A stretch of DNA of 64,000 nt from JANQPX01 sp041398025 (GTDB taxonomy: Bacteria; Pseudomonadota; Alphaproteobacteria; Geminicoccales; Geminicoccaceae): positions 26,327-90,326 of the forward strand of contig JAWKVM010000035.1 in NCBI GenBank assembly GCA_041398025.1, given 5' to 3'. Below the pieces are notes generated by a model. It saw nothing but the letters and a program-made list of their open reading frames with translations. It was not told where the DNA came from and searched no databases. Shown here piece by piece: positions 1 to 8,639 of the stretch. Made by a program: the position numbers and the translations under genes. Every line of letters starts with the position of its first letter. Within the stretch, counting starts at the first letter, position 1.

Positions 1-98
1 GCGAGCGTCAGCCAGCCGAAGACGGCGATGCCGATGCCAAGCAGATTGCGATCCTGGATGCCCGCAGGGGGCTGCGCTCGATCCGCGATATCCGTCAT
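1..98 (-). CDS. N-terminus of a membrane protein, cut by the window edge
   Basis: Reading leftward from the ATG at 96-98, 32 codons run off the window without a stop. They give a short polar N-terminus (MTDIADRAQ) followed by a hydrophobic stretch (LLGIGIAVFGWLTL) that looks like a first membrane segment. This resembles the start of multi-pass carriers such as the EamA/DMT family, but the fragment is too short to assign. The ribosome-binding site is weak (GGAA about 7 bases upstream). The gene would be divergent from the sensor kinase that begins at 449. Confidence 0.4.
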   Translation of the reverse strand, partial: MTDIADRAQPPAGIQDRNLLGIGIAVFGWLTL

Positions 99-448
99 CG
101 TCGTGTTCCGAATACGGCTGGCCGAGATACCGGCCGACCCTGAAGGCTCATGTAGCACGCATCAGGCGCCAGAAGTCCATAGCGGGACAGGAACCAGCCA
201 GGGGTGCCCCCAGGCCTTGATCGACGACAAGATCGAGCCCGGCATCTTTCTTCCCTTTTGGTTCGAACAACCCAGCCTTACCGGGTCGTCCGCTCAAGCG
301 GGGCAACGTCACAACGACCGTATGTCGCATACGCGCTCCGGTTCGCAGAAGGAGCTCAAATTCTCCCCGTCACTGTCCGGTTGTCCGGAAACGGCTCTTC
401 ATCAAATTTTCATTTTTAAGTCATTTGCACACTCGATAAGAACGATGG
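99..448. other. Intergenic region between divergent genes
   Basis: About 350 bases without a convincing gene. The last 70 bases before the sensor kinase are AT-rich (around 400-435) and probably hold its promoter. A direct repeat of TCCGG separated by a short spacer lies near 378-393. No terminator or RNA gene was recognised. Confidence 0.4.
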
Positions 449-2050
449 ATGCTGCGCACCAAACTTCTACTCGCCATCGCCACCTCCCTCGCCGTGGTCT
501 TCACCATGGCCGCTCTCCTGTACTGGGGGCCCGGGCAGATGGCGCGTCAGCTCGATCGGAGCCTGCTCGCCCACGGGCAGACCGAGGGCTATCTCCGCCT
601 CTCGGGCGACACCTATCGTCATTTCTGGCAGCTTGCCGATCGGCTCATTGCTGCGAAGACGGAAGAACGGGACGGGCATTCGACGAGCCGCGAGCGCATT
701 CGCGAACAGCTCGAGATGCTGGAGCGTCTGATCATCGAGGAGCTCGGCTTTCTTGGCGGCAGCGAGCCGCAGGAACATCAGGAGCTGCTGCGCGTCAGGC
801 AGCTCGCCGACGCGATCGCGGCAAGCGTCGTCGCGTTCAACCATGTGCGCGAGCAGGAGGCCGGCACGCCCGGGCGGGCGGAACAGCTCGATCTGCTCAG
901 TCGGAAGATCGACCGCGACTTCGCCGGGTTGATCGACGAGGCGATCGCCGACGAGCGCGAAGAGACCCTGGAGGCCGACGAGCGCGTTCGGCGCATGGCG
1001 TCTTGGCTGGGATCGTCGGCGGCAGTCCTGTCGATCCTTGGCGCCCTGCTGGTGGGCGGTCTCGGCTGCTGGCTGCTGCGCAGCATCAGCGGCCCGATCG
1101 AGCAGCTGCTGCTGGGCACGCAGCGCATCGCGTCCGGCGATCTCGGCCATCGCATCCGGCTGCAGGGACGGGACGAGCTCGCCCATCTCGCGAGCAGCTT
1201 CAACGGCATGGCCGAGGACCTCGAGCATCAGCGCTCAGCGCTGATGCAGGCGCAGGCCGGGCTGGAGGAGAAGGTTCGGGAGCGCACCCGCGAGCTGGAG
1301 CAGGCCAATCTCACCCTGAAGCGCCTGGACGAGGTGCGGCGGCGCATGTTCGCCGACATCAGCCACGAGCTCAGAACGCCGCTCACCATCATCAGCGGCG
1401 AAGCGGAAGTCACCCTGCGCAGCAAGGACGCCGGCGAGGCGGGCTATCGCACCGCGCTCGGACGCATCGTCGATCTGACCGGACAGGTCGCGCGGCTGGT
1501 CGACGACCTGATGGTGCTGGCGCGTTCGGACACCGCCGAGCTGCAGGTCCGAAGGCGGCCCGTTGTCGCGATCGAGGTCGTGCGCGACGCGCTCGAAGAC
1601 CTGCGGGCGCTTGCCGGCAGCAAGGAGATCGAGGTCCGGCTGCACATGCCGGATGAGCTGGATGCTGCGATCGACGCCGATGCGAGCCGGATCGCCCAGC
1701 TCCTCCTGATCCTGGTCGACAATGCCTGCCGCTACAGCGAGGCGGGCACCCGGATCGATCTTTCGCTACGACAGGAGGGAGGCGAGGTGCTCATCCGCGT
1801 CACCGATCAGGGCATCGGCATTCCAGCCGCCGACCTCGGTGCGGTGTTTGACCGCTACTTCAGGGGCGAGCGCGCGCGCCATCTGGCGCAGAGGGGTGCC
1901 GGCCTCGGCCTGCACGTCGCCAAGACCATCGCCGAGGCCCATGGCGGACGCCTGCTGATCGACAGCGTGCCGGATGTCGGCACCACGGTCACGCTCGCTC
2001 TGCCGCTCCATCAACCTGGCGGGAACGGTGATGCGCATTCTTCTGATTGA
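449..2050 (+). CDS. Sensor histidine kinase with HAMP domain
   Basis: Inner-membrane sensor kinase of 533 residues. A first membrane helix lies at about residues 5-27, followed by a mostly helical periplasmic region of about 160 residues. A second helix at about 188-212 leads into a HAMP domain and a coiled segment. The H-box (DISHELRTPL) places the phospho-accepting histidine at residue 306. A HATPase domain follows with the N-box (DNACRY) and G-boxes (DQGIGIP, GAGLGL). The partner response regulator begins inside its last 20 bases, so the two are translated together. The periplasmic sensor has no recognisable fold, so the signal is unknown. Its closeness to a PQQ-associated secreted operon suggests, but does not show, a role in alcohol or metal sensing. 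Confidence 0.9.
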   Translation: MLRTKLLLAIATSLAVVFTMAALLYWGPGQMARQLDRSLLAHGQTEGYLRLSGDTYRHFWQLADRLIAAKTEERDGHSTSRERIREQLEMLERLIIEELGFLGGSEPQEHQELLRVRQLADAIAASVVAFNHVREQEAGTPGRAEQLDLLSRKIDRDFAGLIDEAIADEREETLEADERVRRMASWLGSSAAVLSILGALLVGGLGCWLLRSISGPIEQLLLGTQRIASGDLGHRIRLQGRDELAHLASSFNGMAEDLEHQRSALMQAQAGLEEKVRERTRELEQANLTLKRLDEVRRRMFADISHELRTPLTIISGEAEVTLRSKDAGEAGYRTALGRIVDLTGQVARLVDDLMVLARSDTAELQVRRRPVVAIEVVRDALEDLRALAGSKEIEVRLHMPDELDAAIDADASRIAQLLLILVDNACRYSEAGTRIDLSLRQEGGEVLIRVTDQGIGIPAADLGAVFDRYFRGERARHLAQRGAGLGLHVAKTIAEAHGGRLLIDSVPDVGTTVTLALPLHQPGGNGDAHSSD

Positions 2051-2708
2051 GGACGACGAGCGGATCGTCGAGTTCGTCAGGCGCGGCCTCCAGGCCGAGG
2101 GCTACCGGGTGACCGTGACCGGCGATGGCGCGCGCGCCCGGGATCTCGCCGCCCATGACGGCTGGAGCGTGATCATCCTCGACATCATGCTGCCGGGCCA
2201 TGACGGCCGCGATCTCTGCCGGGCGATGCGCGAGGCGGGCATCGTCACGCCGATCCTCATGCTCACGGCCCTCGACAGCCTCGACGACCGGGTCGCCGGC
2301 CTCCGTCTCGGTGCCGACGACTATCTGGCCAAGCCCTTTTCCTTCGCCGAGCTGCTGGCCCGGATCGAGGCGCTGATCAGACGCGCGGGCCGCTATCAGG
2401 CGACCGATCCGATCAGCAAGATCGACGATCTCTCGATCGACCGCGAGCGCAAGCAGGTGAGGCGGGGCGCGCGCGCGATCGAGCTGACGCCCAGGGAATT
2501 TGCCCTGCTCGACTGCCTGCTCGCCGAGCCGGGCAAGGTGTTCAGCCGCACCATGATCCTCGAGCGTGTCTGGGGCTACACCAGCGACCCGCTGACCAAT
2601 GTCGTCGAGGTCTATATCCGCCAGCTCAGGAAGAAGATCGACATCGATGGCGACGAGCCGCTGATTCTGACCGTTCGCGGCTTCGGCTATAAGATCCGCG
2701 ACGCCTGA
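2031..2708 (+). CDS. OmpR/PhoB-family response regulator
   Basis: DNA-binding response regulator of 225 residues and cognate partner of the kinase just upstream. The receiver domain (1-120) has the acidic pair EDD at 7-9, the phospho-acceptor Asp51 (LDIMLPG), Thr79 and Lys101. The C-terminal winged helix (about 130-222) carries the typical LTPREFALLDCL and RGFGYKI segments of the OmpR class. The start at 2031 was chosen because residue 1 then opens directly onto the receiver beta-strand (MRILLIEDDE). An upstream in-frame ATG would add an unstructured tail read from kinase sequence. A strong terminator follows about 100 bases downstream. Confidence 0.92.
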   Translation: MRILLIEDDERIVEFVRRGLQAEGYRVTVTGDGARARDLAAHDGWSVIILDIMLPGHDGRDLCRAMREAGIVTPILMLTALDSLDDRVAGLRLGADDYLAKPFSFAELLARIEALIRRAGRYQATDPISKIDDLSIDRERKQVRRGARAIELTPREFALLDCLLAEPGKVFSRTMILERVWGYTSDPLTNVVEVYIRQLRKKIDIDGDEPLILTVRGFGYKIRDA

Positions 2709-2810
2709 TTTAACCGGACACTCATGTGATTTTCATCCTGGGAAAGCCCGTGTTTTGCTATAAAAATCATGCACCTAGGATTTGATCTCCCAAGTGCCCG
2801 ATTGAGTCTC

Positions 2811-2848
2811 GACGCTCCGTGATCTTCGGGTCCGGAGCGTCCTTTTTT
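2811..2848 (+). terminator. Rho-independent terminator with UUCG loop
   Basis: A 9-bp perfect stem (GACGCTCCG with CGGAGCGTC) continues, after one bulged T, into a 4-bp inner stem (GATC/GGTC) closed by a TTCG tetraloop. A run of six T follows on the plus strand. It lies about 100 bases after the response regulator and ends the two-component operon. Confidence 0.9.
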
Positions 2849-2870
2849 GCGCAAGAGAATGGCATCGGAG

Positions 2871-2903
2871 AAGGCCGCCTGGCTCGATGGAACCGGCGGC
2901 CTT
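2871..2903. terminator. Hairpin between convergent operons
   Basis: A 9-bp perfect inverted repeat (AAGGCCGCC with GGCGGCCTT) with a 15-base loop lies between the rightward two-component operon and the end of the leftward secreted operon. There is no long T run on either strand, so it is only a candidate terminator for the leftward transcript. Confidence 0.4.
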
Positions 2904-2956
2904 TCCCCTTTCGGCTCGCAAGTCAATGCGGCGCCGCGCGAGCCCCGTGACGGAGA

Positions 2957-3382
2957 TTATTTCACGTTGAACACGGCCTTCTGGCTGTCGCTGGTGGTGC
3001 CGGGAACCTGGAGCGTGAAGCTGCCGGGGCGGATGGTGACGAAGGAGATCGACATGGTGCCTTCGTCGTCGAACTCCAGGCTGTCGACGCCGAGCGGGCG
3101 CACTTCCAGATCGTTGACCACGATCTCGTCGATCCAGACATTGCGGAAGAAGTCGGGACCGACGAGGGCGATCTCGGCCGAGCCGTCCGCCTCGATCTCG
3201 ATCTCGTAATATTTGCCCGACATCAGCTCATAGGGCGCCGAGGTCAAAGGCTGGCCGGAAGAGAGCTTGATCGGCTCCAGTTCCTCGGCGCCACCGGTCA
3301 GAAGGCCCGCTTGCGCGAGAACCTGGCCGGAGGCGAGTGCGGTCGCCGTGGCGAGCGTCAGAGCAATCAGAGTCTTGTGCAT
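2957..3382 (-). CDS. Small exported protein of unknown function
   Basis: A 141-residue protein with a clear signal peptide (MHKTLIALTLATATALASGQVLAQA, cleavage near residue 24). The mature part is short and predicted to be beta-rich, with alternating acidic and hydrophobic strands (YYEIEIEADGSAEIALVG) and a C-terminal GSFTLQVPG segment. I do not recognise the family. A cupredoxin-like fold is possible but I see no Cys or paired His copper ligands. It is the last gene of a leftward operon behind the beta-propeller and binding protein, 36 bases after the propeller stop, so it probably works in the periplasm with them. Confidence 0.7.
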   Translation of the reverse strand: MHKTLIALTLATATALASGQVLAQAGLLTGGAEELEPIKLSSGQPLTSAPYELMSGKYYEIEIEADGSAEIALVGPDFFRNVWIDEIVVNDLEVRPLGVDSLEFDDEGTMSISFVTIRPGSFTLQVPGTTSDSQKAVFNVK

Positions 3383-3418
3383 GGTTTCTTGTCCTTGTTG
3401 ATCGTGCGTGCAGGCGGA

Positions 3419-4381
3419 TCAGTCCTTGACCGCCACGCCCCAGGGGAAGCGGCCGACGGCGACCGATTTGGTGACCTTGCCCGCGTCGACGTCGATCACC
3501 GAGATGTCGTTGGAGACGCCATTGGTGGCATACAGCATCTTTTCATCAGGTGAAAAGGCGAGCTGCCACACGCGCTGGCCGACCAGCAGGTAGTCCAGGA
3601 CCTCGTAGGTCCGGCCATCGACCACGGCGACCCGGTTGGACGGTCCGAGCGCCACATAGGCCTTGGAGCGATCGGACATGATGCGCACGCCCACCGGCTG
3701 GATCGCCTCGGGCGGCACGCCCGGGATCGCGAAGGTGATCTTGTGGACGACGTCCCGCGCGGCGTCGTCGATCACCGAGACGGTGCCGCCGATCTCGGCG
3801 CTGACCCAGATCTGCTCGCCGTCGGCGGTGTACTGGGCGAAGCGCGGCCGCTGGTCGACCAGGACGTTGTCGGTGATCTCATGAGTCCCGGTGTCGATGA
3901 AATGCGCCATGTTGGTGGTCTCGGAGGTGTTGACCACGGTCGTGCCGTCCGGGCTCACCCCCATGCCTTCGGGCTCGACGCCGACCGGAATCTCGCTCGC
4001 CACCGTGCCGCTCTCGATATCGACCACGGTCACCAGATTGTCGTCCTCGTTGGCGACGTAGATGGTCTTGCCGTCCGGCGAGATGACCATGAGCTCGGGA
4101 TCGGGGCCTGACGGCATGCTGTCAACGATCTCGAAGGTCTCGGTGTCCATCACCTCGATGGTGTCGTCATCCGAGGCGCAGATGTAGAGGTGCCTGCCGT
4201 CCTTGCCGAGCTCGATGCCGCGCGGGCGCTGGCCGACCGGCACCTCCTTGATCAGCTCGAGCGTGTCGCCGTCGACGATGCTGATCGAATTGCCCTTCTC
4301 GTTGGAGACGAAGATCGTGCGCGCCTCGGCCGTCGAAGCGAGCAGGAGCGCCAGAAGGGCCGGCGCGGTCACGGTTTTCAT
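3419..4381 (-). CDS. YVTN beta-propeller protein, PQQ-catabolism type
   Basis: Periplasmic seven-bladed beta-propeller of 320 residues. A signal peptide (about 1-20) is followed by repeated blades with YVTN-type signatures such as LYICASDDDTIEVMD, IYVANEDDNLVTVVD and LYATNGVSNDISVID. Size and order match the propeller found with PQQ-dependent alcohol dehydrogenase transport operons. It follows the binding protein by 24 bases and has a strong ribosome site (GGGAGG, 9 bases before ATG). The family's ligand is not established. It may dock the substrate-binding protein or a dehydrogenase. The usual ABC ATPase and permease partners are missing here. Confidence 0.85.
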   Translation of the reverse strand: MKTVTAPALLALLLASTAEARTIFVSNEKGNSISIVDGDTLELIKEVPVGQRPRGIELGKDGRHLYICASDDDTIEVMDTETFEIVDSMPSGPDPELMVISPDGKTIYVANEDDNLVTVVDIESGTVASEIPVGVEPEGMGVSPDGTTVVNTSETTNMAHFIDTGTHEITDNVLVDQRPRFAQYTADGEQIWVSAEIGGTVSVIDDAARDVVHKITFAIPGVPPEAIQPVGVRIMSDRSKAYVALGPSNRVAVVDGRTYEVLDYLLVGQRVWQLAFSPDEKMLYATNGVSNDISVIDVDAGKVTKSVAVGRFPWGVAVKD

Positions 4382-4405
4382 TCGGGCGTCCCTCCCATCA
4401 TTGGG

Positions 4406-5656
4406 TCAGTTGAGCGCACAGGTCGACTCGGGCTGATCGAAGCCGAGCGTGTCGAGCGGCGTCCTCTGGTGCAGAAACTCCTCCTGGGGCGACACCGAGA
4501 CCAGCATGCGCGGCGCCACCAGGAGCACCGGCTGGCGCATCTGCTGGTTCCAGGTGCGAAAGGTCAGGCCCTCGCCCTTGAACGCCGCGATCTCGAACTG
4601 ATCGCTCACCAGATAGTCATGCAGCGCCTTCGCATCCGCGCTGTTGGTGCGCGTGACCGCCTCGCCGACCGTGCGCACCGCCAGCCAGGCGGCGTAGTCC
4701 TTCTCGGTCATCCAGCGTCCGGCGCTGTCCTCGAACCGCCCCTGCATCTGGGTGCCGCCCCATTGCTCGTGGGAGCGATGCCAGGCGGTCGGCATCAGCC
4801 CGTGGGTGCCGGTGACCGGGTCGGCGTCCCAGGTGCGGTAGGGAAGGTACTCGCCGAAGACATCGCTTTCGTCGGCCACGACGATGACGTCGTGCGCGGC
4901 GGCGTTCTGGGTGAACACCGGCATCTGTGTCTGGATCTGCACATGGCCGCTGTCGGTGCGCCTCGCCGTGGCCTCGTATTCGTAGGCACGGGTCTCGACG
5001 ATTTTGGCGCCGAACTTGGTCGCGGAGCGCTCGAGCGCCGCCTTCATCAGCAGGTCGGGCCCGGCGGTGCCGTGGATCAGGAGCCAGTTCCGCCAGCGCT
5101 TCCAGGCGAGATACTGCGCAAGCGCATCCGCCTTCATCGCCCGGCTCGGAACGATGTGGAAGAGATTGGCGCGGCAGTCGTCGGTGCGCAGCCTGTCGTC
5201 TTCGGCGCCGACATTGAAGATCAGCGCATCCTCGGCTTCGGGCAGATCGGCGATCGCAAGGATCGTGTCGGCGGGCGCATCGACGACGAGGATCGCCTTG
5301 CCCCGACCGAGAACGTCGCGCGCCGCTTCGACCGGATCGCCCTCCATCGGCACGCTGACATCGTCGAGCCGATAGTCGTGACCGAGAAAGCCGCCGGTGG
5401 TCTGATTGTCCTTCTGGCCGAGCCGGGCGCCGGCCAGCCCCTCGTCCGGAATCTCGACCGGATCGAGGAGCGACAAGGGCGCGAGGCGCTCGACATCCTG
5501 GGCAAGATAGACGATCTCGACGGCGAGCTTCTCGTCGGCCCGGGCAGGCATCGAGGGCGCGGTCGCGATGAGGCTGACGAGGCCGAGAATGGCCAGCCGG
5601 TCCAAGTGCAATCCTGTAGCTCCCCGATCATGACGTGTCTCAGGTTTCTTCGGCAT
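4406..5656 (-). CDS. PQQ-associated ABC-type substrate-binding protein
   Basis: A 416-residue exported protein with a signal sequence in residues about 20-41 (LAILGLVSLIATAPSMPARA). The rest looks like a periplasmic binding protein type 1 fold with many aromatic and acidic surface residues, and it lies immediately before the YVTN propeller. This pairing is the hallmark of the binding protein linked to PQQ-dependent alcohol dehydrogenase systems. It is the first gene of the three-gene leftward operon. No ATPase or permease gene lies in the operon, so it may serve as a sensor or deliver substrate to a transporter encoded elsewhere. The start is the first ATG after upstream stops. Confidence 0.8.
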   Translation of the reverse strand: MPKKPETRHDRGATGLHLDRLAILGLVSLIATAPSMPARADEKLAVEIVYLAQDVERLAPLSLLDPVEIPDEGLAGARLGQKDNQTTGGFLGHDYRLDDVSVPMEGDPVEAARDVLGRGKAILVVDAPADTILAIADLPEAEDALIFNVGAEDDRLRTDDCRANLFHIVPSRAMKADALAQYLAWKRWRNWLLIHGTAGPDLLMKAALERSATKFGAKIVETRAYEYEATARRTDSGHVQIQTQMPVFTQNAAAHDVIVVADESDVFGEYLPYRTWDADPVTGTHGLMPTAWHRSHEQWGGTQMQGRFEDSAGRWMTEKDYAAWLAVRTVGEAVTRTNSADAKALHDYLVSDQFEIAAFKGEGLTFRTWNQQMRQPVLLVAPRMLVSVSPQEEFLHQRTPLDTLGFDQPESTCALN

Positions 5657-5943
5657 CTATCGGATTCGACCGACGCCGATCAACGCTGCAGCGGCGGGTC
5701 GCTGACGCTTTCGGCCAATCTTAATCAGCCACTCATCAATTCCTCATCTTGCGGGGCGGAGACGTGCGCTACCGTGCCCTCATGCTCCCTGCGCAGGACA
5801 CAAACGCCGACGTTCAACGATCGTTGCGTGCCATGGCGTGAGAGGACCTGCGGCCATTGCGAGATCGGAAGGCTTGGGGCAACGTTACGCGCAGACTGAC
5901 CCCATCATCCAACGGCCCGCCCTTTGCAGAAGGATCGACTGAA

Positions 5944-6537
5944 ATGACACGACATCGCCGCCTTGGCACTTTCGTCCTGCTGCTCGCCGGCCTGATCGCG
6001 ACACCTGCCCTGGCCCATGAGGGCGGCGGCGCGGTCGGCGGCTTTCTCAGCGGCTTCTCCCACCCGATCTTCGGCTGGGACCATGTGGTCGCGATGGTTG
6101 CCGTCGGTCTGTGGGGCGCCTTTCTGGGATCGCCCGCGATCTGGATCCTGCCGGTCGTCTTCCCCCTGGTCATGGCGCTCGGAGGCGCGCTTGGCGTGGT
6201 CGGCATGCCTCTACCGGCGGTGGAAACCGGCATCGCGGCGTCGGCCGTGGTGCTCGGCCTGCTGGTCGCCTTCAAGGCCCGTCCGCCGCTCTGGGCGGCC
6301 GCCATCGTGGTCGGCGCCTTCGCGATCTTTCACGGCCATGCCCATGGCACCGAGCTGCCCGCAGCGGCGAACCCGCTGACCTATGCGGTCGGATTCGTGA
6401 TCGCCACCGGTCTGCTGCATCTTTGCGGCATCGCCTTCGGCCTGCTGGTCCGCTGGCCGGCCGGCAAGGTCGCGGTGCAGGCGGGCGGCGGCGCCATTGC
6501 CCTTGCCGGCCTTGCCTTTCTCACGGGCCTTGCGTGA
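5944..6537 (+). CDS. HupE/UreJ-family membrane protein (copy 1)
   Basis: A 197-residue inner-membrane protein with a cleavable leader (MTRHRRLGTFVLLLAGLIATPALAHE) and about six helices. It carries both family hallmarks: HPIFGWDHVVAM after the leader and FHGHAHG in the middle. HupE/UreJ proteins act as nickel or cobalt permeases beside hydrogenase and urease genes, but neither enzyme is encoded here. The start at 5944 follows AGAAGGA by 9 bases. Its stop overlaps the GTG start of the next paralogue by four bases (GTGA), so they are co-translated. Confidence 0.85.
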   Translation: MTRHRRLGTFVLLLAGLIATPALAHEGGGAVGGFLSGFSHPIFGWDHVVAMVAVGLWGAFLGSPAIWILPVVFPLVMALGGALGVVGMPLPAVETGIAASAVVLGLLVAFKARPPLWAAAIVVGAFAIFHGHAHGTELPAAANPLTYAVGFVIATGLLHLCGIAFGLLVRWPAGKVAVQAGGGAIALAGLAFLTGLA

Positions 6538-7124
6538 TCCTTCGGGCAGCGTGCCTCGCCGTCGTCGCCCTTCTGACACCGGGACACGCCCTGGCCCACG
6601 GCACGATCACGGGCACGAGCGACTTCTATGATGGCGTGTTCCATCCGCTTACCGTGCCGGCACATCTGCTGGCGCTTTTGGGCCTCGGCCTCTGGCTGGG
6701 CCAGCATCGGCCCCGGGAGCTCGAACGGGCGATCATCGGCTTCGCTGTTTCGCTGATCATCGGCAGCGCCCTCGGCATGATCGGATCGGTGGGCGAGATC
6801 ACACCGATCCTGCTGGCCGCGGCCCTGGCGCTCGGCCTCCTGGTTGCGGCCGAGCGTCATCTTGCCTGGCTTGGCGCCGCCGTGATCGCGGCGGGCGTCG
6901 GCTTGCTCGTCGGCGCCGATTCGGCGCCCGACGGTGCGAACGCCTTGCAGGCCCGGATCATCACGCTGGCAGGCACCTTCATCGGCGCTCATCTCCTGCT
7001 GTTGAACCTCATGGCCATCGTGTCGTTGAGCGAACGGGCCTGGAGCAGGATCGCCGTCCGTATCACGGGCTCCTGGGTCGCCGCGATCACGATCCTGGTG
7101 CTGGCCCTCAATTTCCAGCGCTGA
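6534..7124 (+). CDS. HupE/UreJ-like membrane protein (copy 2, divergent)
   Basis: A 196-residue multi-pass protein that starts at GTG 6534, overlapping the previous stop (GTGA). The leader ends in ALAHGT. The first family motif is relaxed to HPLTVPAHLLALLGLG and the FHGHAHG motif is absent, so metal ligands of copies 1 and 3 are partly lost. It may be a subunit that pairs with copy 1, or a paralogue with altered specificity. Membrane segments are evident at LLALLGLGLWLG, LIIGSALGMIG, LLAAALALGLLVA and the C-terminal VAAITILVLAL. Confidence 0.75.
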   Translation: MILRAACLAVVALLTPGHALAHGTITGTSDFYDGVFHPLTVPAHLLALLGLGLWLGQHRPRELERAIIGFAVSLIIGSALGMIGSVGEITPILLAAALALGLLVAAERHLAWLGAAVIAAGVGLLVGADSAPDGANALQARIITLAGTFIGAHLLLLNLMAIVSLSERAWSRIAVRITGSWVAAITILVLALNFQR

Positions 7125-7290
7125 CCGGATCGATCGCCCGCGACGGCGCCGGTATCGGCCACCGACGCCATTCCGAACACTGTCCCCGCCGGCCGAAGCC
7201 TCTCGCACTTGACCGGAAAAGACCTCTCCCATATCCAGGCGACATCGGTCTTGGCGTGATTGACCAGCTCAGCGAAAGAAGAGGCTGCCG

Positions 7291-7866
7291 ATGCTCAGGG
7301 TTCTTGTCATTCTCACGAGCTGCGTCCTGGCGACGCCAGCCTTTGCCGCCGGGGTCGGCGGAACGGGCGGTTTTGCCAGCGGCTTCCTGCATCCGATCCT
7401 GGGCTTCGACCATCTGCTCGCCATGATCGCCGTCGGCCTGCTCTCCGTTCAGATCGGCGGCCGCGCCATCTGGACCGTGCCGCTGGCCTTCGTGCTGTTC
7501 CTGGGCGTCGGCGGCGTCCTTGGTCTGGTCGGCATCCCCTTGCCCGAGGTCGAGGGCGCCATTTCGATCTCGGTGCTGGCGCTCGGCCTTGCGATCGCGT
7601 TTCAGACGAGACTGCCGATCTGGCTCGCCATGGCCTTCGTGGGCTTCTTCGCGATTTTCCACGGCCACGCCCATGGCGAGGAGATCCCGACGCTCGCCGA
7701 TCCCTGGACCTTCGTCGCCGGCTTCATGCTGGCCAGCGCGCTCTTGCACCTGACCGGCGTCGGCCTCGGCCTGCTCGGCGGCCGGCCGCAGCTGCGGGCG
7801 CATTTCGGATCGGGCTGCGCCGGCATCGGCGTCCATCTCCTGCTGCTGACCTACGGGATCGTCTAG
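7291..7866 (+). CDS. HupE/UreJ-family membrane protein (copy 3)
   Basis: A 191-residue inner-membrane protein with a leader (MLRVLVILTSCVLATPAFAA), the motif HPILGFDHLLAM and the motif FHGHAHG, as in copy 1. Ni/Co permease activity is known for the family; the substrate here is inferred only. It is separated from copy 2 by 166 bases and preceded by AAGAAGAGG, so it has its own strong ribosome site and perhaps its own promoter. It converges with the PCu(A)C-like gene, whose stop lies 12 bases away. Confidence 0.85.
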   Translation: MLRVLVILTSCVLATPAFAAGVGGTGGFASGFLHPILGFDHLLAMIAVGLLSVQIGGRAIWTVPLAFVLFLGVGGVLGLVGIPLPEVEGAISISVLALGLAIAFQTRLPIWLAMAFVGFFAIFHGHAHGEEIPTLADPWTFVAGFMLASALLHLTGVGLGLLGGRPQLRAHFGSGCAGIGVHLLLLTYGIV

Positions 7867-7877
7867 GGCGGGATCGT

Positions 7878-8324
7878 CTAGGGCCGGATCGTGACCGGCA
7901 GGGCCTTGGTGCCGAGCGGCCCGAAATCGAGGTCGATCTGCAGCGCGTTCGTGTCGGGTGCCAGGCCTTCGATCAGAACCTGGTAGTCAGGCGGCGCCAG
8001 ATATTCGACCTGTCCCGGCTCCAGGCGAAGAAGGTCGATCGGATCGGCGATCTCCCAGCCGAGGAAATGCCAGATCCGGGAGATGATCACGCGCTCGGCG
8101 CTGGACGCAGCGGCGCCGCGCAGCGTGGCCGCGTAGGCCCCGACATTGTGAATCTCGAACGCGATCTCGGCGCTGTCCCCGCCGAGACGCTGCGCACCGA
8201 CGAAGGTCAGGAGAATCGGCTCGCCATGACCTTCGGCATGGGACCAGGCATCGTTCGTCGTCGCGACAAGCGCGATCAGGATCAGCAGAAGACGGCAGGT
8301 CCCTGAAGATCCGACATCGGCCAT
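7878..8324 (-). CDS. Exported PCu(A)C-like protein with missing metal ligands
   Basis: A 148-residue exported protein. The start at 8324 places a normal signal peptide at the N-terminus (SGTCRLLLILIALVATTNDAWSHA). A longer in-frame start would bury it. The mature sequence has the order of a PCu(A)C copper-chaperone domain, ending in LEPGQVEYLAPPDYQVLIEGLA where the family has a PGGYHLMLMGL-like segment. The Met and His copper ligands are replaced (DYQVLIEGL). A short His-containing tail (SHAEGHGEP) follows the cleavage site. It could be a degenerate copper protein or a partner of the neighbouring HupE-type permeases. Confidence 0.6.
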   Translation of the reverse strand: MADVGSSGTCRLLLILIALVATTNDAWSHAEGHGEPILLTFVGAQRLGGDSAEIAFEIHNVGAYAATLRGAAASSAERVIISRIWHFLGWEIADPIDLLRLEPGQVEYLAPPDYQVLIEGLAPDTNALQIDLDFGPLGTKALPVTIRP

Positions 8325-8639
8325 CGTCCTCAAGAGCTTCGTCAGCAGCAACCTCCGCCATCGGGGTGGTCTGGTGAGACGCCAAGTCTCCGGCCAAGCT
8401 CTACTACGGATCAAGCGCCGGGAGTAGATGGGCAGCAACAGGCACGCGCTTGCCCCTCTCCAGCAAACGATTTACGCGCCTGCATCCGCTGACGCTGCCT
8501 TGCGATGCGCGCGTTCGGTCGGGTCGGGCGATGAGCGCAGACGAACTGGGGTCGGAAACCGTCCCGAGTCAGACCGGCTGACCGGGACGGCGCAGGGTTC
8601 CGCCTTCCATGAGAACGTGTCTTGAGAAAAAAAGTTCGA
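8325..8639. other. Intergenic region, 315 bases
   Basis: Lies upstream of the PCu(A)C-like gene and downstream of the small unknown gene, both on the minus strand. Apart from the long hairpin at 8559-8590 I see no gene. A weak resemblance to parts of a cobalamin riboswitch on the minus strand was examined and not accepted. Confidence 0.4.
8559..8590. repeat. Long near-perfect hairpin
   Basis: Arms CCGTCCCG and CGGGACGG enclose a second perfect 5-bp stem (GTCAG/CTGAC) with a 5-base loop. Only one base is unpaired between the two stems. No T run follows on the plus strand; three T follow on the minus strand. It may be a weak terminator or a processed leader element for the minus-strand gene below it. 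Confidence 0.5.

Noticed and set aside
28..1656. A 542-codon plus-strand frame overlapping the sensor kinase
   Set aside because: Arg/Ala-rich, out of phase with the kinase domains, and without recognisable motifs.
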